Positions 23,985 through 35,610 of a stretch of DNA of 64,000 bases are shown here, in pieces (position 1 is the first letter of the stretch; each line of letters starts with the position of its first letter). The stretch covers positions 4,183,487-4,247,486 of the forward strand of contig ML664159.1 of the NCBI GenBank assembly GCA_007570785.1, written 5' to 3'. Position numbers and translations under genes: made by a program. Below the pieces are notes generated by a model that was not told the DNA's origin, did no database searches, and was given only the letters and a program-made list of their open reading frames with translations. The stretch comes from Antilocapra americana (lineage: Eukaryota > Chordata > Mammalia > Artiodactyla > Antilocapridae).

Positions 23985-24116
23985 GAGAAGGCGATGGCAA
24001 CCCACTCCAGTGTTCTTGCCTAGAGAATCCCAGGGACTGTGGAGCCTGGTGGTCTGCCGTCTATGGGGTCGCACAGAGTCGGACATGGCTGAGGCAACTT
24101 AGCAGCAGCAGCAGCA
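23985..24116 (+). mobile_element. Bov-A SINE monomer
   Basis: Starts GAGAAGGCGATGGCAACCCA and ends in AGCAGCAGCAGCAGCAG. It directly abuts a Bov-tA SINE, suggesting that one inserted at the tail of the other. Confidence 0.9.
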
Positions 24117-24328
24117 GGGCTTTCCTGGTGGCTTAATGGTAAAAAATCTGCCTGCCAATGCAGGAGACGCAGGTTTGATACCTGGGTTGGGAAGATGCCC
24201 TGGAGAAGGAAATGGCAACCAACTCCAGTATTCTTGCCTGGGAAATTCCATGGACAGAGGAGCCTGGTGGGCTACACTCCACAGGGTAGCAAGAGTCGCA
24301 CACTACTTAATGACTAAACAACAGTAAC
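24117..24328 (+). mobile_element. Bov-tA SINE
   Basis: The tRNA-like head starts GGGCTTTCCTGGTGGCTTAA and has the B-box-like GGTTTGATACC. The Bov-A-like body runs to about 24328. Confidence 0.92.
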
Positions 24329-24449
24329 AGTGTATAAGGCAAAAATAGACAACTATGAATAAATCATATATTAATTCTAGCATACAGGGGTTTCTTGGCA
24401 GCTATTACAAACTATTCAATGTTGAAAGAAAAAATAGTGTCAATGAATA

Positions 24450-26615
24450 TTGTTGTTGTTGTTCAGTCACTCAGTCATTTCTGACTCTTTATGACCCCAC
24501 AGACTGCAGCACGCCATGCTTCCTTGTCCTTCACCATCTCCCAGAGCTTGCTCAAATAATGTTCATTGAGTCGGTGATACCATCCAACCATCTCATCCTC
24601 CGTCATCCCCTTCTCCTCCTGTCCTCAAGCATTCCCAGCATCAGAGTCTTTTCAAATGAGTCAGCTCTTCACATAAGGTGGCCAAAGTATTGGAGTTTCA
24701 GCTTCAGCATCAGTCCTTCCAATGAACACTCAGGACTGATCTCCTTTAGGATGGACTGGTTGGATCTCCTTGCAGTCCAAGGGACTCTCAAGAATCTTCT
24801 CCAACACCACAGTTCAAAAGCATCAATACTTTGGCATTCAGCCTTCTTTATGGCCCAACTCTCTCATTCATACATGACTACTGGAAAAACCATAGCTTTG
24901 ACTAGACCGACCTTTGTTGGCAAAGTAATGTCTCTGCTTTTTAATATGTTGTCTAGGTTGGCCAAAGCTTTTCTTCCAAGGAGCAAGCATCTTTTAATTT
25001 CATGGCTGCAGTCATCTGCAGTGATCTTGGAGCCCCCCAAAATAAAGTCTGCCACCGTTTGTATTATTTCCCCATCTATTTGCCATGAAGTGATGGGCCC
25101 GGATGCCATGATCTTAGTTTTCTAAATATTGATTTTTAAGCCAACTTTTTCACTCTCCTCTTTCACTTTCATCCAGAGGCTCTTTAGTTTTTCTTGGCTC
25201 TCTGCCATAAGGGTGGTGTCATGTGAGTATCTGAGGATATCAGTATTTCTCCTGGCAATCTTGATTCCAGCTTGTGCTTCATCTAGCCTGGCATTTTGCA
25301 TGATGTACTCTGCATATAAGTTAAATAAGCAGAGTGACACTATACAGCCTTGACATACTCTTTTCCCAATTTGGAACCAGTCTGTTGTTCCCTGTCCAGT
25401 TCTAACTGTTGCTTCTTGACCTGCACACAGATTTCTTAAGAGGCAGGTCAAGTGGTCTGGTATTCCCATCTCTTTCAGAATTTTCCACAGTTTTTGGTGA
25501 TCCACACAATCAAAGGCCTTGTCATAGTCAATAAAGCAGAAATAGATGTTTTTCTGGAACTCTCTTGCTTTTTCAATAATTCAACAGATATTGGCAATTT
25601 GATCTCTGGTTCCTCCGCCTTTTCTAAATCCATCTTGAACATCTGGAAGTTCATGGTTCATGTACTGTTGAAGCCTGGCTTGGAGAATTTTGAGCATTAC
25701 TTTCCTAGAGTGTGAAATGAGTGCAGTTGTGCAGTAGTCTGAGCATTCTTTGGCATTGCCTTTCTTAGGGATTGTAATGAAAACTGACCTTTTCCAGTCC
25801 TGTGGCCACTGCTGAGTTTTCCTAATTTGCTGGCATAATCAGCACTTTTACAGCATCATCTTTCAGGATTTGGAATAGCTCAACTGGAATTCCATCACCT
25901 CCACTAGTTTTGTTTGTAGTGATGCTTCCTAAGGCCCACTTGACTTCGCATTGCAGGATATCTGGCTCTAGATGATTGATAACACCATCGTGCTTATCTG
26001 GGTCACTAAGATCTTTTTAGTATAATTCTTCTGTATATTCTTACCACCTCTTCTTAATATCTTCTGCTTCTGTTAGGTCCATACCATTTGGATGCCCATG
26101 TTTGCATGCAGTGTTCCCTTTGTATCTCTAATTTTCTTGAAGACATCTCTAGTCTTTCCCATTGTACCATTTTCCTCTATTTCTTTACATTGATCACTGA
26201 GGAAGCCTTTCTTGTCTCTCTTTGCTGTTCTTTGGAACTCTGCATTCAAATGGGTGTATCTTTTCTTTTCTCCTTTGCCTTTGGCTTCTCTTCTTTTCGC
26301 AGCTCTTTGTAAGTCCCCCTCAGACAACCATTTTGCCTTTTGGCATTTCTTTTTCTTGGGGATAGTCTTAATCATTGCCTCCTGTACAATGTCATGAACT
26401 TCCATCCATAGTACTTCAGGCACTCTGTCTATCAATAGATCTAATCCCGTGAATATTTGTCACTTTCATTGTATGATCGTGAGAGATTTGATTTAGGTCG
26501 TACCTGAGTGATCTAGTAGTTTTCCATGCCTTCTTCAATTTAAGTCTGAATTTTGCAATAAGGAGTTCATGTTCTGAGCCACAGTCAGCTCCTTTCCTTG
26601 TTGTCAGGTTTTATT
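24450..26615 (-). mobile_element. BovB LINE, antisense, about 2.2 kb of ORF2 and 3' end
   Basis: The longest BovB copy here. Minus-strand frames give, from N- to C-terminal: 26435-26073 (EVLWMEVHDIVQEAM..., the region after the endonuclease), 25505-25122 (RT core: VRTGQGTTDWFQIGKRVCQGC, LFNLYAEYIMQNA, and a YSHDTTLMAES block where the RT motif YADD normally sits, so the catalytic aspartate pair reads SHD) and 25109-24864 (C-terminal, LGGSKITADDCSHEIKRCLLLG). Stops and frameshifts separate them. The 5' part, including the endonuclease, is absent. The 3' tail is TTG-rich at 24450. Non-functional. Confidence 0.92.
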
Positions 26616-27140
26616 GTCAGGTGTTAGTTTAAGTAGAGGGTCGCCACATACATAATTCAGGACACCAGGTTGCTTGTTGGAACCTGTGTGTCATTTTCCA
26701 GGAGGCTTTTGTGCTAGGCTTGTGGTGATCCTCAAACACTCTTCATCTTTATTCCAGTGGTTGATGTATAAGAGATGCCTCATGCTCCCTGCTATCTTTG
26801 CTGCTGTGTTTGCTTAGAGCTGACCTCAGGGATCTATTGAGGGAAAGAGCTGCAGCAGGGCTGCTTGAAGCTGAAAGATCATTCTTCCTCCTGAGTTAAT
26901 AAAGGTCCTGGAACTCAAAAAAAGGGATAGGGCACACCAGTGATAGGGAGACCCTAGTGTCCTCCCTTTGTATGCGGATTGACTCACATTGGTAGGCTCT
27001 AAGATGAGTTGAGCTCTGCAGATAGCCTTGCGTTTGTAGAATTCTTTAGGAATTTCTAGTGTTGTCACCAATTGGTTTTTTAAATTCCACATTGTAATAA
27101 TGAATAAAATTTTCCATAAAATCATGCATAAAAATCTCAT
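26616..27140. other. Unassigned; possible old LTR-like sequence
   Basis: Mixed-complexity text directly behind BovB. It has a possible TGTTAG start near 26631, an AATAAA at about 26900, and no recognised family. An LTR origin is a guess from layout only. Confidence 0.25.
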
Positions 27141-28429
27141 TCATAAAAATTTATTGAGAAATACTCACTATTGACTTCTTGTATGTAATGAGTCTGTTGC
27201 TAAGTTTATAAAATTTGGAATAATAAAATTTGCTCAGCTAAATAGTCATTTTAGAATATCATACAGCTTTTCTTTGTATAGTGGGTTCAACACAAGCCAT
27301 TTGTGGTTTAAAGGTACTATTTTTCTTACGTAGCTTAAATTTTCTAAAGCCTTTATAAAATATACAGATTCATGATAATTTTTTAATGACAAATTTTAAT
27401 TTAGGTACTATTTTAAAGTTTAAATATTAATAAACAGCTCTATCTGAGAATGTCAAACTTTCAAAATTACTTTCCTATAAATATTTTATTGTACTTTTTC
27501 TTATCTATTTCAAGGGTAGGGATGGTTTTCTCCTTTTCTGAGGCAAAACAACTGGTCAGAGCAGAGTTTGGAAGAATTGATGAACTTGTGCTGCTAGAGA
27601 AAGGTGCCTCGTTAGAATATTTCTCCCTTGGTATAAAAGGATTATCCTCATGTGTTGCCTGAATTCATGAAGTCATCTGAATTTTAAAATTTAAGTTGTG
27701 TAGTCTTTGCAGTCATAAACCTGAGTGTTCTGACTTCTTAAAGCCTTTGGATACAATATAATTGAAATGTTTTAGAAATAATGATTTTAGAAGGGCTTTA
27801 AACATTTTTAAACATATGAGTTTTAAAAATCTATATTTACCCTTGATAATTAGGGATTATAAAAGGATTAAAAGTTTTGGCTGGAGATTGTGATTTACAT
27901 AGAAATACATAGCAATATTATTTCCTGAAATGAGGAGGTGGGTGGAGAAAGATTAATTGTTGTTAGTGCTGAATAGTCCTGAATAATAACTTGTAATTCA
28001 TATGCAGATGGTTCTTATAAATTTACAGTTTGACACTGGATGAAATTGATAAATGTTAGGTATTATAGCATAAACAGCCAGGGAAGAGATTTTAATGTCC
28101 TTTTACTCACATATACTAGTTTGAAGATGACCTAACTTAGCAGTGGGTACCCTTCAGTCCTTGTATTTTGTATTTTTCTTTAATTGAAAGCAAAATACAT
28201 TTTTTATGCAGTTTCTGTATTTTTGAAAAAAACATTTACAGATACCTTTACTACATTTGTCAGAAAATAAGTTAAACTATGAAATAGTAAAAAATTTTAT
28301 AATGCCTTTTGCTAAGTACATTATAAGGATACATTTAGCTGCAAGTCATTTTCATTGAACTAGGAATCATCTGGAAAGGTTATTTTTGTTTTAATTATCC
28401 TTTTTAGGAATGCATGTCACTGTAAGTAA
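27141..28429. other. Unassigned AT-rich DNA
   Basis: No repeat recognised. An open frame at 27450-27662 contains a patch of mixed composition after AAG at about 27514, but no clear exon signals or known domain. Confidence 0.4.
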
Positions 28430-29110
28430 AATAGGAGGAAGTAAGAAATTTTAAGCACCTGCATTTCATCTAACATATAGGTGAGTAATCCAGGAGAGTG
28501 ATGTCAGTCACTATGTGATAGCAAGAATGCTTAATACTAGGCTTTTGTGTTGAATAGAATTATATTTGCCTAGAATCATTTTAATAGAGAATTTTTGTTT
28601 TGTGTGCATTGATAATTTAGAAAATGAAACTGGTTTTGCACTTTGCTCATATGCCAGTTTTTTTTTTTTTTTTTAATGGATTAAGGGCCTAAAGGAATAG
28701 AGGAAGTGAATGGACACTGATGTTTCAAAATATCTCATTTTGCCTAAAAGCAAGGACCGCAGATAAATGCCCATAAAGGGATTTCTTTCTTAAGCCCCGT
28801 GGATTTTTCCCCTGCACAACTTTTTGTGTGAGTTAGAAATGAAAACCATTCATCTAGTGCCCCAAAGAACGGCCTTATTGAATGGAATAACAGTGTAATG
28901 TACCATTGAAGGCAGGATTGAAAGTGATTATCTTGTTAACTCTTGACAGTTACCGCCAGCTTGAAATGGAACCGGCAGGCTTGATTTGCAAATGAATTAG
29001 AGCTTTTTCATTTTGTGCCAGGATCATCTTTTTATATTCTGATATGACAGATGCCATGTTCCAGGCTTTTGTTTTTCTTTGGTTTTATACTTGCAAATAA
29101 AAAACAAAAG
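28430..29110. promoter_or_regulatory. Candidate conserved non-coding (enhancer-like) element
   Basis: Repeat-free, high-complexity stretch with several CpGs in an otherwise CpG-poor region. It holds ATTTGCAAAT (28984-28993, palindromic octamer/POU-like) joined directly to TGAATTAG, a homeodomain-like site, and many short balanced motifs. A T-run lies at 28658-28674. No open frame of note. Function is inferred from composition; no conservation data were available. Confidence 0.4.
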
Positions 29111-29364
29111 ATTATGATAGTCATTTTATTTGCATCTTTTCTCTAGGAGTTTATTCTTTGTGTAGTAGTTTTTAATCTTATATTTCTCAAAAATTTGTTT
29201 GAGTACTATTGTTTTTATCAGAATTAAGTTTGATTAATTTAAGTAAGGTAGTAATTGGGTGAAAGAGAAGCATTTATTGGCTTTTAAGGGGTAGAAATTT
29301 ACAAACAGAATAGTGTGGTTAATAAAAACGTAACTTTTGGCGAAATTTAATTCAGTTAGCTTTT
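29111..29364. other. Unassigned AT-rich DNA
   Basis: Nothing recognised. Confidence 0.4.
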
Positions 29365-29645
29365 TTATTTTTTATTTTGATATAAGGTCATACTTGTAGA
29401 GAAGTTTCAAGAATAGTACAAGAAACTCCCATGAACTCTTTATCCAAATTCACCAGTTGTTTACCATTTGCACCTTCCTTATCACCCCTCCCTCCTTCCT
29501 CTTCCTTCCTCCTTTCTCTACACACATATTTATAAATGTATATATATTTTTGAACCAAAAGGGAATATATTGGAAACATTATTCCCCATAAATACTCTAG
29601 CACACACATTCTAAGAGCAAAGACATTCTCTTATGTAACTATGAG
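29365..29645 (-). mobile_element. L1M-type 3' UTR fragment, antisense
   Basis: Contains CAAATTCACCAGTTGTTTAC and the AAGACATTCTCTTATGTAAC end block typical of the antisense L1MA/L1MB-type 3' UTR. The same family occurs at 2910-5790. A small CT-rich stretch lies at 29480-29520. Confidence 0.75.
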
Positions 29646-31702
29646 TAATAGATTTTGAGAACTCAGAGTTAAAAATAAAAGTATTCTTTGTATGTTTTTT
29701 CCTCCTCTGGCTAAAAAAAATCAACGTGAGGGTTTTTGTGTTTTATCTACAAAGTTATAATATTTCTGTTTATATTTAATCATTTAAATAAATATTGTGA
29801 TTTTAGTTCATTTTTAATATATAACTTATTAACCAGGAACCTTGTTTTTCTTGTCCAGATAGTTTTTATTATTGAAGAATTAATGTACTTAAAGCTTGTA
29901 TATTCTGTTTAATATAAATGTAGTGGTTAACATAGCCCTCCCCCCATCTAGGTAACATGCATTTTCCATCCAGAAAGGTCTTCATTGACATATTTACACA
30001 TACTCATATTCTTGTGGAGTTTTAAGTTAAATATCTTTAAATTATTGCTTGAAGATTGAAAATTTAAAGTTCTATAAGTATTTTTCTTTGCGAACAGTTA
30101 TATTTTGTTTGGTACAAATCTTAATAAAATATGGAACTTAAGAATCAATTATTCCCCATTTTACACTGTTGACTTCCCAATGTAAACATTGGCACTGCAG
30201 ACTGTTTCATAAAATAGGAACTGCAGGCATTTATAACATATATCATATTAATATGATCCATTGAGAACCTTTATCAAAATGCCAGTCTTTTAAAGATATG
30301 ATTAAGTATATTGGTAAACATCACCAAAATAAGTAAGTGTTTACCAGAGTGTATTGTTTTTGAGTTATAAGATGATAGTCTTGAAGGGAAGCTGTTTGGA
30401 ATCAGTTAAGAAGAAAGCAGGACTATTTCTTAATATTCCATCTTCACTCTCTTATCACAAATTCCATTCTCTCTTCCTCTTCTCCCCTCCCCCAAATCCT
30501 TCATAGTTGGGTTGATCCAGGTATGTTTGGTATATTATGTTTTTATGATATGTTTAAGTTTGACATTTCTTTATATAAAGAATGACCATTTAATATATTG
30601 TCCTAACTTTGACACTAAGAATGCTGTTAATAGTTCAATCAGGATATAAGAAATCAGAACTTTCCCAGGCAAAGGAGGATATATGGTTCATCACCTTATT
30701 TCCATGTCATCTTGTGAAAAGTATATTGTTGATGATTTTACAATGATAACCTGATACAGATTTAAATGTTAAAATTTTTAACGTAAGTATAGTTGTGAAC
30801 CTATAAAGTAACTTAAGATTTGAAATATTCAGAGTGCTATTTCAGTGTTGCCCAATTTGAATCCTTAAACTATTTTATAGTATTTACATCTTTTAAGAAT
30901 TTTATTGATTTGCTCTACAATAGACAATAGCCCTATAGTGCATGCTATTTAAATACTATCTTAATGTTTAGAATTATGAATCTGGAGGATAGATAAATTC
31001 CTGAAAATGGAGGATAGATAAATTCCTGAAAATGTTTTTATAATTTTATATAGTCCTGCTTTATAAAAATGTAATACCTGTAAAACTGATTATTCAGTGT
31101 TATACTAAACTATCTTTAATTAATGAAGAAAATGCCATTTTCCCCCAGTGTACTAGAATGTTTCTTACTGATTATGCTAAGTTCAGTTTTTAGATGGAGT
31201 AATTAACATTTATCTTTTTTCATGTTACTCTTCCTTTCTCCAACTCTGATTTTGTAGAGTTGAATTGTTTTCATGGTAAAGTTTCTGTCTTTCAGTGTGA
31301 TCTTTACAGTTATTTCTTTTGTTTTTGTTTCATTTTTTTGGTCATTCTTTTGTTTAGTTTTTTTAGCTAATATTTTTATTTTGTAAAATTAAGAAAATTT
31401 TTGTATTTTATATGTAAGGTAGAGTACAAGCAGATAGGAGAAGCTAAGTTCTCAACTTTTAAATTTATCTCCCTATATTTTGTTGACTCTTCCTTTCTTA
31501 ATTTGTATCTGTCCAATGCAGTTTGGATTCTGAGACCCTTTTCATTGTCAGTGATGCTGTCAATGATTATCATGAATCAAAATAATAAGAAAACAATAAA
31601 TCATGATTTACCTCTGTCTGCCTATCCCTCAGTTTCCCAAAATCGGAATAACTTAATATGGATTAATACCTTGAATACTGGTAGAATTCAAGTGATTTAA
31701 AT
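29646..31702. other. Unassigned AT-rich DNA with one recent tandem duplication
   Basis: No family recognised. It includes the 25-base tandem duplication at 30984-31033. Confidence 0.45.
30984..31033. repeat. Perfect 25-base tandem duplication
   Basis: The unit starting GGAGGATAGATAAATTCCTG occurs twice with no mismatch (30984-31008, 31009-31033). Identity suggests a recent slippage or duplication event. Confidence 0.97.
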
Positions 31703-32434
31703 CAGGAGTCAGCAGACTTTTTCTGTGAAGGGCCAGATAGCAAAAATTTTAGGCTTTGTGGGGAGGAGGCAAAATTGAGGATATTATGTTACTACTTATA
31801 TAATAAGAATGAAGATAAAATCTACAATTTTATTTCAAAATATGAAATACAGTTATTTAGCAGATTTTTTTGTAATACAAGTGTGTGAATAAGAAGAATG
31901 GAATTCTTCAGGGAGGATAGCATTTCACTTAATTGAGGTTCAAAGTTAGTATTCTCTGTTATCAAAAGTGTTTATAAGCATTCATCCATTAATCCTGATT
32001 TGTAATGAGAGTTTTAAAAATAGTTCATCTTTGCAATTTTTTTTCCACAGATTAGCACTGCCGAATAGTGATCATAAGCCGTGAACACATGATTTTAATT
32101 GAACATTGTAATTCCTTGGAATACATATATAAAATTCTATTAGATTCTTTTCTCGATGTTTGCCTTGTAGTTATTACACTGAAGATTAATCACTTTTACT
32201 TTGAGGGGAAGCTCCTCAGTTGCACACATGAATGGGTTTGGAAATATGGAAGCTTTCTTTGCATTTGCATTGAGATTGGAAAAATAGTAGTGGAACTGTA
32301 ATTTGAGCTTGGAAAATATATTCCTTGAAAGATAGTGGGAATGGAGATCTTGCTTTTGTTTTAATTTTGACAGGATGGGAACTATATAAAGCAGCTTGAC
32401 ATTATTTTGTGACCCAAACAGTGTAGGTTGTTTT

Positions 32435-32721
32435 TGTTTGTATTTACTTATTTATTTTTGGTTGTGCTGGGTCTTTATTGCTACACACGGGCATTGCTAG
32501 GGCGGTGCGCAGGCTTCTATTGCAGTGGCTTCTCTTGTTGCAGAGCATCAGCTCTAGGTGCACGGGCTTCAGTAGTTGTGGCTTATGAGCTCAGTAGTTG
32601 TGGCCCACAGGCTTTAGTTGCTCCGTGATATATGGAATCCTCCCAGACTAGGGAGTGAACCCATGTCCCCTATATTGGCCAGCAGGTTCCTATCCATGCT
32701 ACCACAAGAGGAGTCCTGTTA
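32435..32721 (-). mobile_element. CHR-type cetartiodactyl SINE, antisense
   Basis: Contains GTGCTGGGTCTTTATTGCTA, GCAGTGGCTTCTCTTGTTGC, GGGCTTCAGTAGTTGTGG and the complement of a tRNA-like head at the right. GTTGTTTT occurs at 32427-32434 and 32722-32729. This older SINE family is shared by ruminants, hippos and whales, so it is older than the Bov-tA copies. Confidence 0.85.
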
Positions 32722-32779
32722 GTTGTTTTGAGCTGACTTTAATGCAGTATAAGTTTTGCATGTAAGCGTTGTGTTGCCT

Positions 32780-32837
32780 GGTGTGCTGCAGTCCATGGGC
32801 CTGCAAAGAGGTGGACACAACTGAGTGACTTAACTGA
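32780..32837 (+). mobile_element. 58-bp BovB (or Bov-A) 3' stub with target duplication
   Basis: A very short 3' fragment (CTGCAGTCCATGGGCCTGC to GAGTGACTTAACTGA). It is bounded by a perfect 11-base duplication, TTGTGTTGCCT, at 32769-32779 and 32838-32848. The CTTAACTGA end resembles the BovB tail more than the SINE (CAG) tail. Confidence 0.85.
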
Positions 32838-33040
32838 TTGTGTTGCCTTTTAAATTTTGATTGAATTCATTAGAAAATGTTATTAACCCCTCACCTAAAC
32901 CTAATTTCCATTGCTGTTCAGTATTCAATAAAAATGGTTGAGGCTAGTTCTTTTCATTCACGAAAATTTTAACCTTGATCTTTTTTATGAAAAATCACAA
33001 TAAAACTTTACCATTGTTAAGACATTAAAGTGCTGTATGT

Positions 33041-33247
33041 GCTGTGTGCTCTGTTGCTCAGTCATGTCTGACTCTTTGCGACCCCATGGACTGTAGCCCA
33101 CCAGGTTCCTCTGCCCATGGGGATTCTCCAGGCAAGAATACTGGAGTGGGTTCTCTGCTCCAGAAGATCTTCCCACCCCAAGGATCGAACCCAGGTCTCC
33201 ATCATTACAGGCGGATTCTTTACTGTCTAAGCCACCAGGGAAGCCCG
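33041..33247 (-). mobile_element. Bov-tA SINE, antisense, full length
   Basis: Runs from GCTGTGTGCTCTGTTGCTCA to CACCAGGGAAGCCCG, the complement of the tRNA-like head. A perfect 13-base duplication, AAGTGCTGTATGT, lies at 33028-33040 and 33248-33260. Confidence 0.95.
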
Positions 33248-34614
33248 AAGTGCTGTATGTATTAGAGCAATCAGGATATTTAGCTTCTATTTCTATGAAA
33301 AAAATGTGCCAAACTCAAAATGGGAAAGTCCACAAAAGTAAATGAGATTCACTGTTGACACTCCCGGTTCAGTACTACATGATACATTCAAATATTTTCA
33401 CAAAATGTTAATATTTGCTCATCAGTAATACAGTGAGTAATCATAGGCTTTAAATTTTCATGTATGCTTATATTTTTACAAGCTTTGTAAATTTGTAAGC
33501 CTCTTTTGGTTCTGTGCATATTTTAACCACCATCCTGTGTAACATATCTGAGTAGATTCCGTATCAAGTTGTACTGAATTAGTGTTTTCCCAATTTTCTT
33601 GAAAATATTTTCGTGTTCTACATAGACTTCTCACAGAGGCTGTAATTCTTCAGTCACTTCAGATTCAGGTCTGACTCCTCAAATAAACAATGCTGAGCAT
33701 TATCACTAAAGCTACTCAAAATTATTTGCCTTGTCTTTGACTATTGATGGTACTCCCTATGTCTTCAACTTTCAAGCAACTGTTCTTGCTGAAAGGATAA
33801 TAGTTTTAACAAGTTTATTTTCTCAAGACACATTCCTTTGCCTGCTGCAGTCAAATATGATTTAATCAACTCTGTGTTAAATGGCTTTCATTTATTGGCA
33901 AACAAATACACCACTAAGAAACCCATTTGTATTCTTTATTTTTGTGAAGAAACTCTGCCATGATGAGGCCTTCCATTTTAAATTTTCTCATTTTTTCTTA
34001 CTCTTGCTTTCCTGTATATTGGAAATATTGTGAAGGCGGCTTAGTTTGGTAGCGTCAACATGTATTCACTTGGCACAGCTATATAGTCATTGTATAGTAA
34101 ACACAATGCATTGCCATTTAATTGGATAAAATAATCTATAGTGTGTTGTGCCTTACAAGCATGTCATTTGAAGTCCCCCTCTCTCTCCTTTTCTGGTTTT
34201 GACATGGCTAGTATATACTGGTATTAAAACAAAATTTAAATGTCACATTACAACAATTTATGAAGCTCCTGAAACTCTGTTGAGTTATACTGAATCACTT
34301 TGATTTTTGTGCTCTGAGCCACAGTACCAACCAGTGAAAGTGCCACATATGATCTCTGTTGTGACAACTGAGCAGTTGTTGTAGCACTAGAGCAGCTATA
34401 AAAATAGGTACAAGAATGAGTGTTGTCTTGTCCCAACAAAACTTTAAAATTGACACTAAAATTTGAACTTCAGTAATTTTCACATATCACAAAATATTAT
34501 TTTTATTTTTATTAATCATTTAAGAATATAAAAATTATTCTCATGTGCTGCACACAGACAAGTGGCACTGTGGATGTGGTCCATGTGCCACAGTTTGTGG
34601 ACCCCTGATTTGGA

Positions 34615-35499
34615 CTTTCAGCTCAAGAGAACAGTTGGCAATTCTTTAAATTCTCTATTGGCACACAGATACTATATTAAATATTTGGTGGAAAGTGCTT
34701 GTGAATTCAGTGTTATCTTTATTTTATACATGTGAATATAAAACCATTTGTGGTAAGAAAGTTAACTCCTGAAAGACTCTTCTTTTGTATTTTCACTTTA
34801 TATGAACTAGAGAAAACAAAAATCTTTCTTACATTCAAGGCTGTTCCAAGGCTCTAGGACTTATCACATATTATTTCCTCCTGTTTACATGTAAATTGTC
34901 CTCACTGAGCTTAGATTTTTTTAGAAAAGGCTAAAAGTAAAAAAATAAACATAGATTATGTAGGACCATTGGATAGCTTCTGTAATCAGTGAAACTCTGG
35001 AAAACCATGTTACGAAAATGATCAGAAGTTAAGACAGCTATATCATGGTATCAGTGTACTTAATATACAGACATTGGCACCACCATCACTACCAGCATTG
35101 CTGCCACTGGACTTACAATACCATTGCTCATGTCACCTAGAATAATCATTCTTTTTTTGTTGTTAATTTACTCTTGATCAAAGTTCCTAGAATAATCCCC
35201 ATCTCACTATATTTGGATTACTTTGAATTCAAAGCTTACCTAAATTGGAATAGTATTCAGATTCTGAGTAGCTTAAAATACATGAGAAATAGACTGAATA
35301 AGGGCATGACAGTGAGTGAGCATAGCAGTGAAATAAAATGAAGGAAGAATTCCCTGGCTTTCTGAACTGTATCTTATATTCCTGTTATTCTGTCTTATAC
35401 ATTCCTGTGTTATTTCTTCACAGTACATTTAAATGTTATACATGTCACAGTTACTACTTTATATATTTGTATGAAAGTTGTGTGTTTCACACCTATCTA
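34615..35499. other. Unassigned AT-rich DNA
   Basis: No recognised family. Only short frames. Confidence 0.45.
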
Positions 35500-35610
35500 T
35501 AAGTTCTTTTCAACCCTTGCTGTCTGCTATGTTCATTATTGTATCCCTGATACGAGAATTTTGGAGCACAGAATTTGACCCAAAGGTTCTGCTCAATAAT
35601 GATGAATGAC
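35500..35610 (+). mobile_element. L2/MIR-type 3' end (low-confidence fragment)
   Basis: TGTTCATTATTGTATCCCTG to CTCAATAATGATGAATGAC resembles the CORE-LINE 3' end (normally GCTCAATAAATGTTGAATGAA). Old and degraded. Confidence 0.5.

Larger units (their letters stand above)
31703..34606. mobile_element. hAT-Charlie DNA transposon, about 2.9 kb, with nested insertions
   Basis: The left end CAGGAGTCAGCAGACTTTTT and the right end AGTTTGTGGACCCCTG form imperfect inverted repeats. The start continues CTGTGAAGGGCCAGATAGC...TTTTAGGCTTTG, as in Charlie elements. Flanks ATTTAAAT (31695-31702) and ATTTGGAC (34607-34614) share only half of an 8-base duplication, so the target duplication is decayed. The interior probably includes remains of the hAT transposase, but no frame survives. 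Nested inside are a CHR SINE, a 58-bp BovB stub and a Bov-tA SINE. Confidence 0.75.

Noticed and set aside
24117..24328. Possible tRNA gene
   Set aside because: The tRNA-like head with A- and B-box-like text belongs to a Bov-tA SINE and continues into the Bov-A body; no mature tRNA cloverleaf is expected. The same applies to the other SINE heads.
24355..25125. A 256-codon plus-strand frame, the longest in the window
   Set aside because: It is the antisense shadow of the BovB 3' half; the true BovB coding strand is minus.
27450..27662. Possible exon within a 70-codon frame
   Set aside because: An acceptor-like TTTCAAG occurs near 27514 but no donor follows in a sensible place and no protein family is recognised.
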